From Candidatus Bathyarchaeota archaeon (GTDB lineage: Archaea; Thermoproteota; Bathyarchaeia; Bathyarchaeales; Bathycorpusculaceae), in the NCBI GenBank assembly GCA_026014595.1, contig JAOZHY010000035.1, positions 1 to 64,000 on the forward strand: 64,000 nt of DNA, read 5' to 3'. A model generated the notes under the pieces. The model ran no database searches and was not told where the DNA came from. It worked only from the letters and a program-made list of their open reading frames with translations. The position numbers were made by a program, and so were the translations under genes. Of this stretch, positions 50,001-58,874 are shown piece by piece. The first letter of the stretch is position 1; each line of letters starts with the position of its first letter.

Positions 50001-52679
50001 CTGGCAGTTCTTGACTGGACGAGTAAATTCCAAACGTTGTTTGGCTCATCCAACATACCCGTCTCCCTCGCAGAAATCGTCGCAGGTGGAGCTGATTCTG
50101 CGCCGTCGAACAGCGAACTTATCAGAATCCTAGACGCTACGCTGGGGTCTTTGGCGGCTTTTGAGTCTCGCTTTGAAACCCAGCCGACGTATCAGGGCAA
50201 GAAGCTTCAAGAAATGAGCCTCAAAGCCCTACATGACAGAATGGTGTGGCTTCGGGAAAGAGTTGACGACCTGCAGGTTTGGATAGACTTCAAAGCCCTC
50301 AAAAACCAGTTTTCACTGCGAGGATTAGACGCGTTTTTCGAACGCATTACCACGAATCCGCCGCCAGCATCTGACCTTGTGGACATATTCCGCAAAGGCG
50401 CATACCAAGAATGGATTAATAACCTGTACAATGAAGACCCGAACTTGGGCAAGTTTCGAAGAGAAAACCACGAGCAACTTATTGAAGAATTTAGGAAACT
50501 GGACCAAGAGTTGATTAGCTTGGCGCCGAACCGCGTGATAGAGGCGGCGAACGCCAGAAAACCTCAAGACATACTAATTCAAGCGAACGATTCGGAAGTG
50601 AACACGTTGCTAAGGGAGGCGGCGAAGAAAAGGCGGTTAATGCCAATTCGCGTGTTACTGCAGAAAATCCCAAACCTCCTTTTCCGCATTAAGCCATGCC
50701 TGCTCATGAGCCCCATATCCGTGAGCCAATTTCTCCCGCCTGAACTGATGCAGTTCGACCTAATCCTCTTCGACGAGGCATCGCAGATTGTTCCTGAAGA
50801 CGCCATCGGACCGATTTACCGTGGAAAAACCATAGTCGTCGCTGGAGACAACAAGCAGCTGCCGCCCACGAGTTTCTTCCAGAAATCGATGCTTGAGGAA
50901 ATCGACTGGGATGAAATCAGCGACGAAGACGCAGAGGTTTTTGACAGCATACTGGAAGAGTGCATGGGAATCGGGTTGCCCGTGAAGACTCTTCGTTGGC
51001 ACTACCGCAGCAAACACGAGGAACTTATCGCATTCTCCAACAACCGCTTCTACAGCGACACATTGATTACTTTCCCCTCACCCATGGCGAAAACCGACGC
51101 CTTAGGCGTGAAAATGGTTTACGTGCCTGACGGCGTTTACGACCGAGGCGGCAAAAGAGACAACCTCCGCGAGGCGGAAGTCGTAGCGGACCTAGTTTTT
51201 GAGCATTTCAGGCTGTATCCAAAGAAAACTCTTGGAGTTGTGACGTTCAGCATAGCGCAGATGGAGGCTGTGGAAGACGCAATCGACCGGCGCCGCAGAC
51301 AGCACCTCGAGTTTGAGCATTTCTTCAAGGAAGACAGGCTGGGCGGTTTCTTCGTCAAGAACCTGGAAAATGTACAGGGCGACGAGCGGGACGTGATGAT
51401 AATCAGCGTTGGATATGGCTACGACCATCTGGGGCAGATTACCATGAATTTTGGTCCTGTGAACAAGCCTGGCGGCGAGCGGCGGTTGAATGTGGTGATT
51501 ACAAGAGCGAGGGAAAAGACGGTGCTTGTCACTTCGATTAAAGCCGAAGACATCAAGGTGGACGCAGCCAGCCCAGAAGGCGTGGTGATTCTGCATGACT
51601 ATCTTGAATACGCTGAGAAAGGTCCTGAAGCATTAGAGCTGTCTCATGTCAGGTCAGGCAAACTTGAGTCGCCTTTTGAGGAAGATGTGGCAATGGTTAT
51701 TCAACGTGCAGGCTACAATGTAATTCCCAAAGTAGGGTGGAGCGGCTGCCCAATCGACATCGGCGTGACCGACCCGCAACTTCCAGGATGCTACCTCTTG
51801 GGAGTCGAATTCGACGGCTCAACATACCGGTCCATTAGCAGCGCAAGAGACAGAGACCGACTGAGAGAGCAGGTGCTTCGGCAACTCGGATGGAGGATTC
51901 ACCGCATTTGGGCGCCGGCGTGGGTTGCCAGGCGGGAGTCTGAAATTAGGCGGTTAACAGAGGCTTTGGAGACAGCACATAAGGCTCAGCTGGAAAGGGT
52001 TGCGTTAATCGAGGAAACCGTTGCTCAAGAGCAGCAGTTAGAAACTTCGCAGGAGATGGATGTTCAAAAGGTCGAGTTTGCAGGTCGGGAAAAAATCGGT
52101 GTTCCTTACCGAGTATATCCGCTTAAAACAAGGTTCAGCCCACTCGACGCAACCGAGTTTCACTTCCCAGAAAATCGGAGAATGCAAAGCATCCTCTTGG
52201 AAGAACTTGTCAACGGAGAGGGACCAGTTCACTTTGACTACGCGGTTCAGAGATTAGCGTCTTTGTGGGGACTGAAACGAACGGGACCAAAAGTCGTCCA
52301 AGCCGTGCGGGAAGCGCTTAATATGCTGCTTCAAAACCGAAAGGTGCAGGTTAAGGGCAGTTTCCTTTGGCCTAAAGAACTAAAGGATGTTCCTGTGCGC
52401 GTTCCCGTCCCAGGCGTTCCCGAGTCGAAGAGGTTGCCGGAGCATATTCCGTCGGAGGAGATTGAGAAAGCCCTGATATTCATCGCCAAATACGCTCTAG
52501 GCATAAGCCCAGAATCGTTGGCGATTGAAACTGCAAGAGTGTTCGGGTTCAGCCGCATGGGCGTGAAGGTTAAGGAAAGAATCAACGAAGTGTACAAAAG
52601 GCTTCTGTGGGAAAGGAAGCTCGTCTGCGTTAACGATGTTGTCACTGTTCCTCAACTGAACGGGCAGAACACTCGTTAA
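47046..52679 (+). CDS. DUF4011 superfamily 1 helicase with C-terminal endonuclease (1877 aa)
   Basis: Residues 15-200 are DUF4011 (EDWKSRLIDLSRRNNLLYFI). The helicase Walker A GPPGTGKSQTIANII is at about 326; motif II FDEASQIVPEDA at about 1242, then GDNKQLPPTSFF, LRWHYRSKHEELIAF and VVITRAREKTVLVTS, as in Upf1/DNA2-like helicases. Between motifs I and II lie about 800 residues of helical insert. A PD-(D/E)XK/Vsr-like nuclease follows (SPFEEDVAMVIQRAGY, GVEFDGSTYRS, about 1535-1620), then a DUF3320-like end. This architecture occurs in prokaryotic defence islands; anti-phage action is inferred. Confidence 0.85.
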   Translation: MSDDYASFQKNYVPLMTRRIEDWKSRLIDLSRRNNLLYFIPSKRGSLFISRPNADTVFNRLVVRRRRLRFWYPPEEQKNQDARLQPDLNGSAVVDKDGSASNRLVCEGVSRVDLERTLKNLNRRSLSDYRERGVRILQAHFGMLVWKDRETSEEVRSPLVLVPIELTRKSFHEPFAISVPPVEEEAVLNPALQVRLKSDFKIDLPLLPEDWETKTLSEYFDEVRRTVEELGWTVEPTVGIGLFSFHKLVIYNDLDANANLIKQHPIIRAIAGIKEEEQLIKESLPEEKDVDRIEPPQKTFHVLDADSSQRISIEYALRGQSFVMQGPPGTGKSQTIANIIAECIAQGKSVLFVSDKMAALEVVYKRLRDVGLAHFCLELHSSKANKQEVVAELKRCLDEHLVPRKLPSEHDFEKLTTLRDTLSNYVVALHQKRPNLQKSAFEVLGQISSLEKIPFVPVGLPNPGSLTPQRMTELEGLMSQLKNVWKVAEEKDFPWRGYREDKYNLEVRSELTLALDCLTATVDQLIAESAKFANQLGLEAPPTFESVKWLIEISKQLMESPKPEVNWVTHPNLGQLMLEAEEYKATSEWCKATRSRLLERYDPAFFTLALSESEEIEDALSAVNTLILNSNIKESELLQKREKLWSFISDAQTFTKEWEEHAQKLVQTLDLTVEKLTLDSVRLLARIALFCFSDDKPEPRWLNPDYLQQVKETVAKSKNVYQEHNALRMKLEQKYDTDKFVQLDIDELLRRFRDKYQSSLKLLRPSFYRDQREIANLTHEGRVPETILQDLADARKLKALKAEIQGSAEQVRKVLGHFYRGYDTDFSRVEQAIEFTSEILKRSGTAPITKYFSQGSEPPFEVRQIGSQLQQSLSKWDQHVNELGSLLPADCLPNSGLPIHETPLILLRDWANAVERQLRVLYEITTEALKPCKGETPENYKQLITDLKDAERVRKKEEELLEQGPLLQKKFGRRFSDLDTRWEEILAVLDWTSKFQTLFGSSNIPVSLAEIVAGGADSAPSNSELIRILDATLGSLAAFESRFETQPTYQGKKLQEMSLKALHDRMVWLRERVDDLQVWIDFKALKNQFSLRGLDAFFERITTNPPPASDLVDIFRKGAYQEWINNLYNEDPNLGKFRRENHEQLIEEFRKLDQELISLAPNRVIEAANARKPQDILIQANDSEVNTLLREAAKKRRLMPIRVLLQKIPNLLFRIKPCLLMSPISVSQFLPPELMQFDLILFDEASQIVPEDAIGPIYRGKTIVVAGDNKQLPPTSFFQKSMLEEIDWDEISDEDAEVFDSILEECMGIGLPVKTLRWHYRSKHEELIAFSNNRFYSDTLITFPSPMAKTDALGVKMVYVPDGVYDRGGKRDNLREAEVVADLVFEHFRLYPKKTLGVVTFSIAQMEAVEDAIDRRRRQHLEFEHFFKEDRLGGFFVKNLENVQGDERDVMIISVGYGYDHLGQITMNFGPVNKPGGERRLNVVITRAREKTVLVTSIKAEDIKVDAASPEGVVILHDYLEYAEKGPEALELSHVRSGKLESPFEEDVAMVIQRAGYNVIPKVGWSGCPIDIGVTDPQLPGCYLLGVEFDGSTYRSISSARDRDRLREQVLRQLGWRIHRIWAPAWVARRESEIRRLTEALETAHKAQLERVALIEETVAQEQQLETSQEMDVQKVEFAGREKIGVPYRVYPLKTRFSPLDATEFHFPENRRMQSILLEELVNGEGPVHFDYAVQRLASLWGLKRTGPKVVQAVREALNMLLQNRKVQVKGSFLWPKELKDVPVRVPVPGVPESKRLPEHIPSEEIEKALIFIAKYALGISPESLAIETARVFGFSRMGVKVKERINEVYKRLLWERKLVCVNDVVTVPQLNGQNTR

Positions 52680-52710
52680 GAATAGCCTTGCTGCTGACGC
52701 CCTGACGTAA

Positions 52711-53484
52711 TTAGAGTAGCGTGCCTATGACGTTAACTGGCTTCTTGACGACGCGTTTAAGGTCAGCCACCTTAGAATCGGGCAGACTGGCGAGAACCAC
52801 GGTGGCAGGACCTGCTGATTTCGTTACGTTGATTTCATGCTGCTCCACGAGCTTGAACGTGAGCTTGGAATCATACGCGAGCGTTTCGATTTCATGAGTT
52901 ATTCCTGTGGAGCCGACTGGAATCACTTCGTGAATGAACGATAGATTTTGGAGCTTGAGGATATCTGTTACATCTGTGATTTTGCCTTCTTTTTCTGCCG
53001 ATATCACTTCGTTTCCAACGCATGGAACCCCCAGAGCCACGACGGTGTCGTTTGGCAGTGAAGTTCCGATTCGCAGTGCTCTTCGTTTGCATGTTCCGAT
53101 GACTGTTACGCCGATTCCTGTTTGTTCCACCTCGAAGTTCTTCTCTGTGCTTCCAGTCACTGCCCATTTCGGGTCTAAACAGGCTTTTTTCGCTTCGGCT
53201 CTTATGTCTTTGAGGATTTCGCTGCCTGTTGGTTCAGGTTCCACGCTGAGGGTGTCAATAACACAGACGGGTTTTGCGCTGACCGCCAAGACCTCCATCA
53301 GCGCTGTGCGCGCCGTGAATTTGCCGAGAGTGTACCCGTTGACTTTGATTTTGTCCAGCGGTTTTGGTCCTACGCCGCCTGAAGAGTCACATCCGACTAC
53401 CATAACTTCGCTGTTGGCTAATTCAAAAAGGAGGACATCCCGATGTGTGGCGACGGGAAAAGGAAGAAGCGGTTTCGGGGTCAA
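52711..53484 (-). CDS. cblS: CblS-like (alpha-ribazole kinase-type) AIR-synthase-fold protein (257 aa)
   Basis: AIR-synthase/ThiL-like fold: FPVATHRDVLLFELANSEVM, SSGGVGPKPLDKIKVNGYTL, GKFTARTALMEVLAVSAKPV, TEKNFEVEQTGIGVTVIGTC and SAGPATVVLASLP. Its partner overlaps it by ATGA and is a CblT-like S component. In Firmicutes, CblT imports alpha-ribazole and CblS phosphorylates it for cobamide assembly, so I infer the same salvage here. It is about 35-45% alike by eye to the C-terminal domain of the gene at 54088. Confidence 0.65.
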   Translation of the reverse strand: MTPKPLLPFPVATHRDVLLFELANSEVMVVGCDSSGGVGPKPLDKIKVNGYTLGKFTARTALMEVLAVSAKPVCVIDTLSVEPEPTGSEILKDIRAEAKKACLDPKWAVTGSTEKNFEVEQTGIGVTVIGTCKRRALRIGTSLPNDTVVALGVPCVGNEVISAEKEGKITDVTDILKLQNLSFIHEVIPVGSTGITHEIETLAYDSKLTFKLVEQHEINVTKSAGPATVVLASLPDSKVADLKRVVKKPVNVIGTLL

Positions 53485-54026
53485 ACGCGAAGCTTCCCTC
53501 TAACGCCGACATAAGCCGATGCCGCGACAGCCACGTTCAAGATGGAACCAACCAGCAGGAACGGAGCGAACCCGACCGCGATAAGCCATCCCACGCTGGT
53601 GTCAGCATCCAGCAGAGGCGCCATTGGGAAAACCATGAGCGTGTTAATCGCCACGCCAACGATGATGGCGGGTACGAAGCCCCATCGCCTGTTAACCTTG
53701 TTTACGAGTCCTACTGCGGCACCTGCCAATGCCATGCCGAAAGCGATTACGATGTGCAGAAGTCCGAGTGGGAAACCGCTTACAGCGGCTGTGGCTAAAT
53801 GGCCGATTCCGCAAACCGCGGCGCCTTCAAGTGGTCCGAAGAACAGCGCTGCGAAGAAGCCGGGGCTTGAATCGAATGCAACTGAGCCAATAGGACTTGG
53901 AATTTTAATTAGTGAGCCGACAGCGCTTAGCGCAGTGAAGATGGCTAGTCTTGCGCCGCGCCAGCTTGCCGATTTGCTCATCATAGCTCTGTTTATGTTG
54001 GTGTTTTTCTGTTCCATGGCTTTCAT
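53481..54026 (-). CDS. cblT: CblT-like ECF transporter S component (181 aa)
   Basis: Five or six hydrophobic helices with SAVGSLIKIPSPIGSVAFDS (substrate-binding loop region) and FFAALFFGPLEGAAVCGIGH, the pattern of CblT-type S components that bind alpha-ribazole. Such proteins dock on a shared EcfAAT module, absent from this window. The start may be ATG 54026 or 54017. Divergent from the RHH-CblS-like gene across 61 nt with a palindrome. Confidence 0.7.
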   Translation of the reverse strand: MKAMEQKNTNINRAMMSKSASWRGARLAIFTALSAVGSLIKIPSPIGSVAFDSSPGFFAALFFGPLEGAAVCGIGHLATAAVSGFPLGLLHIVIAFGMALAGAAVGLVNKVNRRWGFVPAIIVGVAINTLMVFPMAPLLDADTSVGWLIAVGFAPFLLVGSILNVAVAASAYVGVRGKLRV

Positions 54027-54075
54027 CCAATTGGCTAAAGCAAAGGTTAAACGATAAAAGCATTACCATGCGTAT

Positions 54076-54085
54076 TACATATGTA
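54076..54085. promoter_or_regulatory. Palindrome in the cblT/RHH divergent promoter
   Basis: TACATATGTA, a perfect 10-nt palindrome, between divergent starts at 54026 and 54088 (or 54097). RHH dimers bind such short palindromes, and the gene to its right encodes an RHH domain, so it is a candidate operator. An A/T-rich block (CGATAAAAGC) just to the left may serve as TATA. Confidence 0.5.
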
Positions 54086-54087
54086 GT

Positions 54088-55026
54088 GTGCCTAATATGA
54101 AGGTCATAAACGTCAGATTAACCGACAAAATCGTCCAAAGCATAGATAAACTCGCCAAAAAACACGACCTCACACGTTCAGAGGTCATCCGTCAAGCACT
54201 CATCGTCTACCTGCACTTAGTGGAGAACGTTGGCGCCATGCTAAGACCAGCGGCATTCCAAGTTAAGCCCGCCCAAATCGCCTACACTCGAAGAGGAGAC
54301 GTAACGATCCTCGGCGTTCCCACAGGACATTCCATAGTGGTCGGTTCAACCTCGTCAGGCGCGGTAGGTCCGAAAACGATGGATGAAGTAAAAGTGGACG
54401 GGCACGTTCTGGGCAAGTTCATGGCCCGAGTCGCGTTAATGGACGTTGCAGCCACAGGCGCTTTTCCCATTCTCCTGTCGGTCACGCTGGGCGTAGAGAA
54501 GGAACCGACTGGCAGGCAGATTTTAGAGGGCATAAGAAGCGAAACCAGAGTCCTCGGACTTGACCCCAACCAAGTCTTGATGGAGAACACCGAAGACAAC
54601 TTTGAAACCGTGCAGACCGGCGCCGGGTTGACGGTGGTCGGCTTCGCTAACACAGATGAGCTTAGACTGGGAAAAACAAGCCCGGGCGATTTGATAGTTG
54701 CTGTCGGCAAACCAAAGGTTGGAGATGAGGTGCTGCCTGCTGAAGCAAGGGGCGAAATTGCCGACCTCAGAAACGTGATTTCCTTATCCCAAAAGAAGTA
54801 CGTGCACGACATCGCGCCCGCGGGAACATTGGGGATTGCCTATGAAGCCCGCATGATGGCGCACGCCGTGGGCAGGCAGCTAAAACTTGAGGAAGTGCAA
54901 GGTTTAGACCTTAACAAGTCCGCTGGACCCGCAACAGTCATCCTTGCCACCATCAATCGGGAAAAGCTTGAAGAGTTAACCATACTCCTCAGCAAACCCG
55001 TCACTGTAATTGGAGAAATACTCTGA
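54088..55026 (+). CDS. RHH DNA-binding domain fused to a CblS-like domain (312 aa)
   Basis: Residues 1-47 (VINVRLTDKIVQSIDKLAKK, DLTRSEVIRQALIVYLHLVE) are a clear RHH/CopG domain. From residue 60 the sequence follows the CblS/ThiL-like fold of its neighbour: GVPTGHSIVVGSTSSGAVGP, GKFMARVALMDVAATGAFPI, TEDNFETVQTGAGLTVVGFA and SAGPATVILATINREKLEEL. A DNA-binding head on a metabolite-kinase-like body suggests a sensor that controls the divergent salvage genes. Start GTG 54088 or ATG 54097. Kinase activity cannot be judged. Confidence 0.75.
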   Translation: MPNMKVINVRLTDKIVQSIDKLAKKHDLTRSEVIRQALIVYLHLVENVGAMLRPAAFQVKPAQIAYTRRGDVTILGVPTGHSIVVGSTSSGAVGPKTMDEVKVDGHVLGKFMARVALMDVAATGAFPILLSVTLGVEKEPTGRQILEGIRSETRVLGLDPNQVLMENTEDNFETVQTGAGLTVVGFANTDELRLGKTSPGDLIVAVGKPKVGDEVLPAEARGEIADLRNVISLSQKKYVHDIAPAGTLGIAYEARMMAHAVGRQLKLEEVQGLDLNKSAGPATVILATINREKLEELTILLSKPVTVIGEIL

Positions 55027-55099
55027 AGCACTGACTACGCGAATCGGGTTTTAAGGTACTCCTTCAAAGCAACGACGCTGTTAGCCCTAACAGAAATAG

Positions 55100-55130
55100 T
55101 ATGCAGAAACCTATAGGATAGAGGGGCTGT
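55100..55130 (-). repeat. Remnant of dispersed element R1 (copy D)
   Basis: On the minus strand CCCCTCTATCC is followed by TATAGGTTTCTGCA, sharing a 15-16 nt exact core with copies A and B, then a diverged TTAGGGCT. It lies between the RHH-CblS-like and MMPL genes. Confidence 0.45.
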
Positions 55131-55175
55131 CAAAATTTGCAGATAGACCTCAAAAAGAGTATCTCTTTTTCCCTT

Positions 55176-58100
55176 TTAACCGTTAGTGATAGAGGTAGCG
55201 TCATTTTCTTTCACTCTTCGTAAGCGTTTTATTGGGGTGTACCAGTTCCATTTTCCAAGCATCGACATTACAGCAGGCACCAAGTAGGTACGCACTACTA
55301 AGGCATCTATAAGTATTGAGAAGAAGAAGGCAAACCCCATTTCCTTTAGCAGCAGGTTGTTTGAAAGCATCAATGCACCTAGTGAGCCTGCGAGGATTAT
55401 GGCTGCGGCAGTGATTATTCCGCCTGTTTGCTCAATTGCGTGAACTATGGCACCGTTGAGTTTTTCGCCTTTAGCGGCTTCTTCTCGTATGCGTGTTAGG
55501 ATGAAAATGTTGTAGTCCATTCCTAGGCCTAGGAGGAGCACAAACAGTATGAGGGGTGTTATGAATAGCAGGCCATAGTTGAAGGTTGATTGAAACAGTA
55601 TTGCGGTTACGGCAAGCGTCCAGACTATGCTCATCAGGACTGATACGACTGCAAAGAGTGGCAGTAACAGCGAGCCGAGCACGATGAATAGTACAATTGC
55701 GACACCGACTATGACTATGGGGAGAATGATGTTGAATTGGTCAACGAATAGGTTTTTAGTGTCTAGTATTTCGCCGGTTGTCCCGCCAACGTAGATTCCT
55801 GTTATACCGCCAGTGTTATCGAAGTTCTCATGTAGGCTTGTTCGGATGTCCTCGGCATCGTTCATAGCTTGAGTTGAATACGGGTCAACTTCAAATCTTA
55901 ACGTGATTAACGCTGATTTGTTGTCCGAGCCTATGTTTTGCATTATAGAGTTGAATGTTGCCTCATTAGACGTGGCGTTTATGCTTTCATATGCTATTGG
56001 AGACGAATAGGGCATGGTTGGTCCTGTGACTTCCTGAACATCCTCATGGCTTGCCAGCTGGCTACAAATTGCTTTTAACGCAGACATTTCTGTCATGTTA
56101 AAAACGCCATCGTTTACCAGAGGTTGCGCAAAAGTGACAACAACGTATGAGGGGAAGAGTTTTCCTCCGCCGAAAGAGTCAGTTAACGTTTGCGAAGCGC
56201 TGATTGACTCTAAACTCTTTGACGCGCCTCCTAGAAAGTCGTAGGTTGGCGTAGTTGTAACATAGACGTAAAAAGCCGGTATCGTTATTATTATCGCAAC
56301 AAGAACCACGACTTTTGCATGTTTAACTGAGAAGCTTCCGCTCCTTGCAAAGTACCCGTTTTTCTTCTGTGATTTTTTGAGGGATGATTCAGCATACCTT
56401 TGAAATCTCTCACCTGTGTTTGGCCAGAATATCCTATCGCCTAGTACTGCAGTTAAGGCTGGTGTGAACGTTAAGGACACAATAAGCGCCACTATTACTC
56501 CTAAGCCGACAACTAATCCTAAGGTTTGAAGTAGAATAATTGATGTTGCCGCAAGTGCGAGGAAAGAGATAATGACTGTTGCTCCGCTGGTGGCGATGCT
56601 TTCTCCTGCCCAAGTCACCGATTTTATTATCGCCTCATGCAGTGGCAGTCCGTTGACTCTTTCTTCTCGGTGGCGCGCGATTATAAAGATGCTGTAATCT
56701 GTGCCGACTCCTATCAACACTGTTAGCAGGATTGTTGGCACCATGAAGTCGACTTCGTTGATGTAGGTTCCGACTAAGTATGGAAATATTTGTGAGATTC
56801 CAAGACCGACGCCTATCGTGCCTAAAGTAACAATCGGTGTTACTATTGATTTGAAGAAGAGTCCTGTCGCAACAAGGAGTAGGACGAGGGTTACTGGCAA
56901 GATTAGTTCTAGATCTTGCGCAGTTGATTGGCTGAAATCATAGTTCAACGCGTCAGAACCTGTTACGAGAGCGGATTTAATTCCTTGACTTTCTGCTAAT
57001 TTAGCATCGATAATGTCTCGGATGGCTAGAAGGTTTTCGTCGCTGGATTTGTCCAGGTTTACTGAAACTATTGTGACATCTTTTGAGGGTGAAACGAAAG
57101 ACGTTATCAGCGTGGTGAATTCTTGCCCGATGTTGTATGCCTGTGGGTTCCAGACGATGTTGCCAGCAAGCGTTCTTAAAGCGTTTAGGTCAGGTGTTTT
57201 GCCCATGTTATAGGTGGCGTTTACCAATTCAAGTGATAGACCTGATTGATTGGACAGATATGTAAGTGAGAAGTCAAGCAGTGCAGCGTTATTCTGTGTT
57301 TGGTTGTTTTGTAGGAAGTCCTCAAGTGAAAAGGTGTTTGTTATTGCAGTGGCCAAATCTTTGGCACTGCTGTTATCACCTAAATAGTTACTGATGTATC
57401 GCGGGATTGCTTGGTTTGCCACAACTATAGCACGCTGGGTGGGTGTGTAATGGTACGTTGCTGGATTTTGGAGGCTCTGTGACCATGAAGCGTTAAAGAC
57501 ATCAAGTAAGTGAGAAGTATATTGGTTAAATGACGCTAGGTCAGCTTTTCTAAGCATTTTTGCGCTTTCATCATAAGCGACTTTATTGAACATGGGGATG
57601 AATTCTTGTCCCATGTTGTAAGTTTCTGGGTACCAAATGATATCAATAGCCAATGTTTTTAAAGCGCTTAAACTTGGGTTTCTACCCAAGCCGTATGCAG
57701 CGTCCACAAATTCAAGGGATACATCTGATGTTGAATTGGCCACGTACTCAACTGAGAATTCTCGTAGTTTAGCAGTGTTTTGTGATTCGCTGTTTGTTAG
57801 GTAATCTTCAAGTTTGAAGGTGCTTGTTAAAGCGGTGGCGAAGTTTTTTGCGGTTTCGTTACTGGCTAAATAAGTGTTAATGTATAGCTGGTTTGTTTGG
57901 TCGGCTGCAAATGAAGCACGCTGAATAGGTGTCCAGCTTGCTGTTCCTGGATCTAGGAAACTTAGCGACCAGGTAGCGTTGAATGCGTCAAGCAATGGCG
58001 AAGTGTACTGGGCAAATGCAACTGGGTCAGCTTGGTATAATATCGCTGAGGTTTGATTGTAAGCGATTTCATTTGACATGGGTACGCTTAGAGTCAGACT

Positions 58101-58730
58101 GTATGCTTGTGACCAAGCGTTTAGGTAAATTGCTGGAACACTGTAAAGCATGTTGTAGGTCAAGTTCGCATTATCAAAAGTCAAGTAGACCCCTTGGTTG
58201 ATTTCGTTAAGTCCTGAAATCAAAGAGGTTTGGGTTTCATTGTAGGCTGCTTCCCAGACATTAAAGTACATTGTTGGAACGCCGTAAAGCATGTTGTAGG
58301 TTAAGTTCGCATTTTCATAAATTACGTATGCTGCATTATTGGTTTGGTTCAACGCTGGAATCAGAATCGAGTACACGTCGGAGACGTTCTTTAATCCAGA
58401 TATGCTTGAGTTTAATTTAATTTCCTTAGTTAACTGTTCAATGAACTGCTGGGTTTGTATTGAGGAAACGTTGTTTGTTGAAATTACAATAACAAGCGAG
58501 TTGCTAGCGACCGATGACGAAAAATGCGATTTTATTATGTTGCTTGCTTTAACGGATTCTAAATTGGCATCCGAAGCAGCGCCCATTTGCAGGGAAATTA
58601 CACCTGTTGAGTTAAGCGCGAACGGGAGAATAATTACTAGTAGAATGAGCCAAGCTATGATTATGCTATATTTTCGTTTTATGATTAGCTTCCCTATTTT
58701 ACCAAATGAATTGACCTTTTCGGTTTTCAT
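55176..58730 (-). CDS. MMPL/RND-family membrane exporter with duplicated ectodomain (1184 aa)
   Basis: Hydrophobic helix at 20-42, then about 580 residues outside the membrane, then five or six helices (612-800) with VGTDYSIFIIARHREE. A second set after about 840 ends in another group of helices with LGMDYNIFILTRIREE. The two D-Y motifs are the proton-relay sites of MMPL proteins. The first ectodomain carries two copies of a unit of about 157 residues (222-378 and 383-539; both contain TPxQRA and GQEF), plus a short LTYNMLYxVP repeat. Probably exports lipids or hydrophobic compounds. Divergent from a Bat-type regulator. Confidence 0.85.
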   Translation of the reverse strand: MKTEKVNSFGKIGKLIIKRKYSIIIAWLILLVIILPFALNSTGVISLQMGAASDANLESVKASNIIKSHFSSSVASNSLVIVISTNNVSSIQTQQFIEQLTKEIKLNSSISGLKNVSDVYSILIPALNQTNNAAYVIYENANLTYNMLYGVPTMYFNVWEAAYNETQTSLISGLNEINQGVYLTFDNANLTYNMLYSVPAIYLNAWSQAYSLTLSVPMSNEIAYNQTSAILYQADPVAFAQYTSPLLDAFNATWSLSFLDPGTASWTPIQRASFAADQTNQLYINTYLASNETAKNFATALTSTFKLEDYLTNSESQNTAKLREFSVEYVANSTSDVSLEFVDAAYGLGRNPSLSALKTLAIDIIWYPETYNMGQEFIPMFNKVAYDESAKMLRKADLASFNQYTSHLLDVFNASWSQSLQNPATYHYTPTQRAIVVANQAIPRYISNYLGDNSSAKDLATAITNTFSLEDFLQNNQTQNNAALLDFSLTYLSNQSGLSLELVNATYNMGKTPDLNALRTLAGNIVWNPQAYNIGQEFTTLITSFVSPSKDVTIVSVNLDKSSDENLLAIRDIIDAKLAESQGIKSALVTGSDALNYDFSQSTAQDLELILPVTLVLLLVATGLFFKSIVTPIVTLGTIGVGLGISQIFPYLVGTYINEVDFMVPTILLTVLIGVGTDYSIFIIARHREERVNGLPLHEAIIKSVTWAGESIATSGATVIISFLALAATSIILLQTLGLVVGLGVIVALIVSLTFTPALTAVLGDRIFWPNTGERFQRYAESSLKKSQKKNGYFARSGSFSVKHAKVVVLVAIIITIPAFYVYVTTTPTYDFLGGASKSLESISASQTLTDSFGGGKLFPSYVVVTFAQPLVNDGVFNMTEMSALKAICSQLASHEDVQEVTGPTMPYSSPIAYESINATSNEATFNSIMQNIGSDNKSALITLRFEVDPYSTQAMNDAEDIRTSLHENFDNTGGITGIYVGGTTGEILDTKNLFVDQFNIILPIVIVGVAIVLFIVLGSLLLPLFAVVSVLMSIVWTLAVTAILFQSTFNYGLLFITPLILFVLLLGLGMDYNIFILTRIREEAAKGEKLNGAIVHAIEQTGGIITAAAIILAGSLGALMLSNNLLLKEMGFAFFFSILIDALVVRTYLVPAVMSMLGKWNWYTPIKRLRRVKENDATSITNG

Positions 58731-58842
58731 GGTGTTGCAGGCCCCTTGTTGAACTTAGTTGAACTGGGCAGATTTCAGATTCAGTAAGCAACCACTTGCT
58801 GTCGGATTAAGATTCTACCGCGTATACTCGGCTTTCAAAAAA

Positions 58843-58849
58843 CATATAT
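58843..58849 (+). promoter_or_regulatory. TATA box of the Bat-type regulator
   Basis: CATATAT 26-32 nt upstream of the ATG at 58875; implies a leaderless transcript. Confidence 0.55.
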
Positions 58850-58874
58850 CCTAAAACAAGTAAGTCCATTCTTT

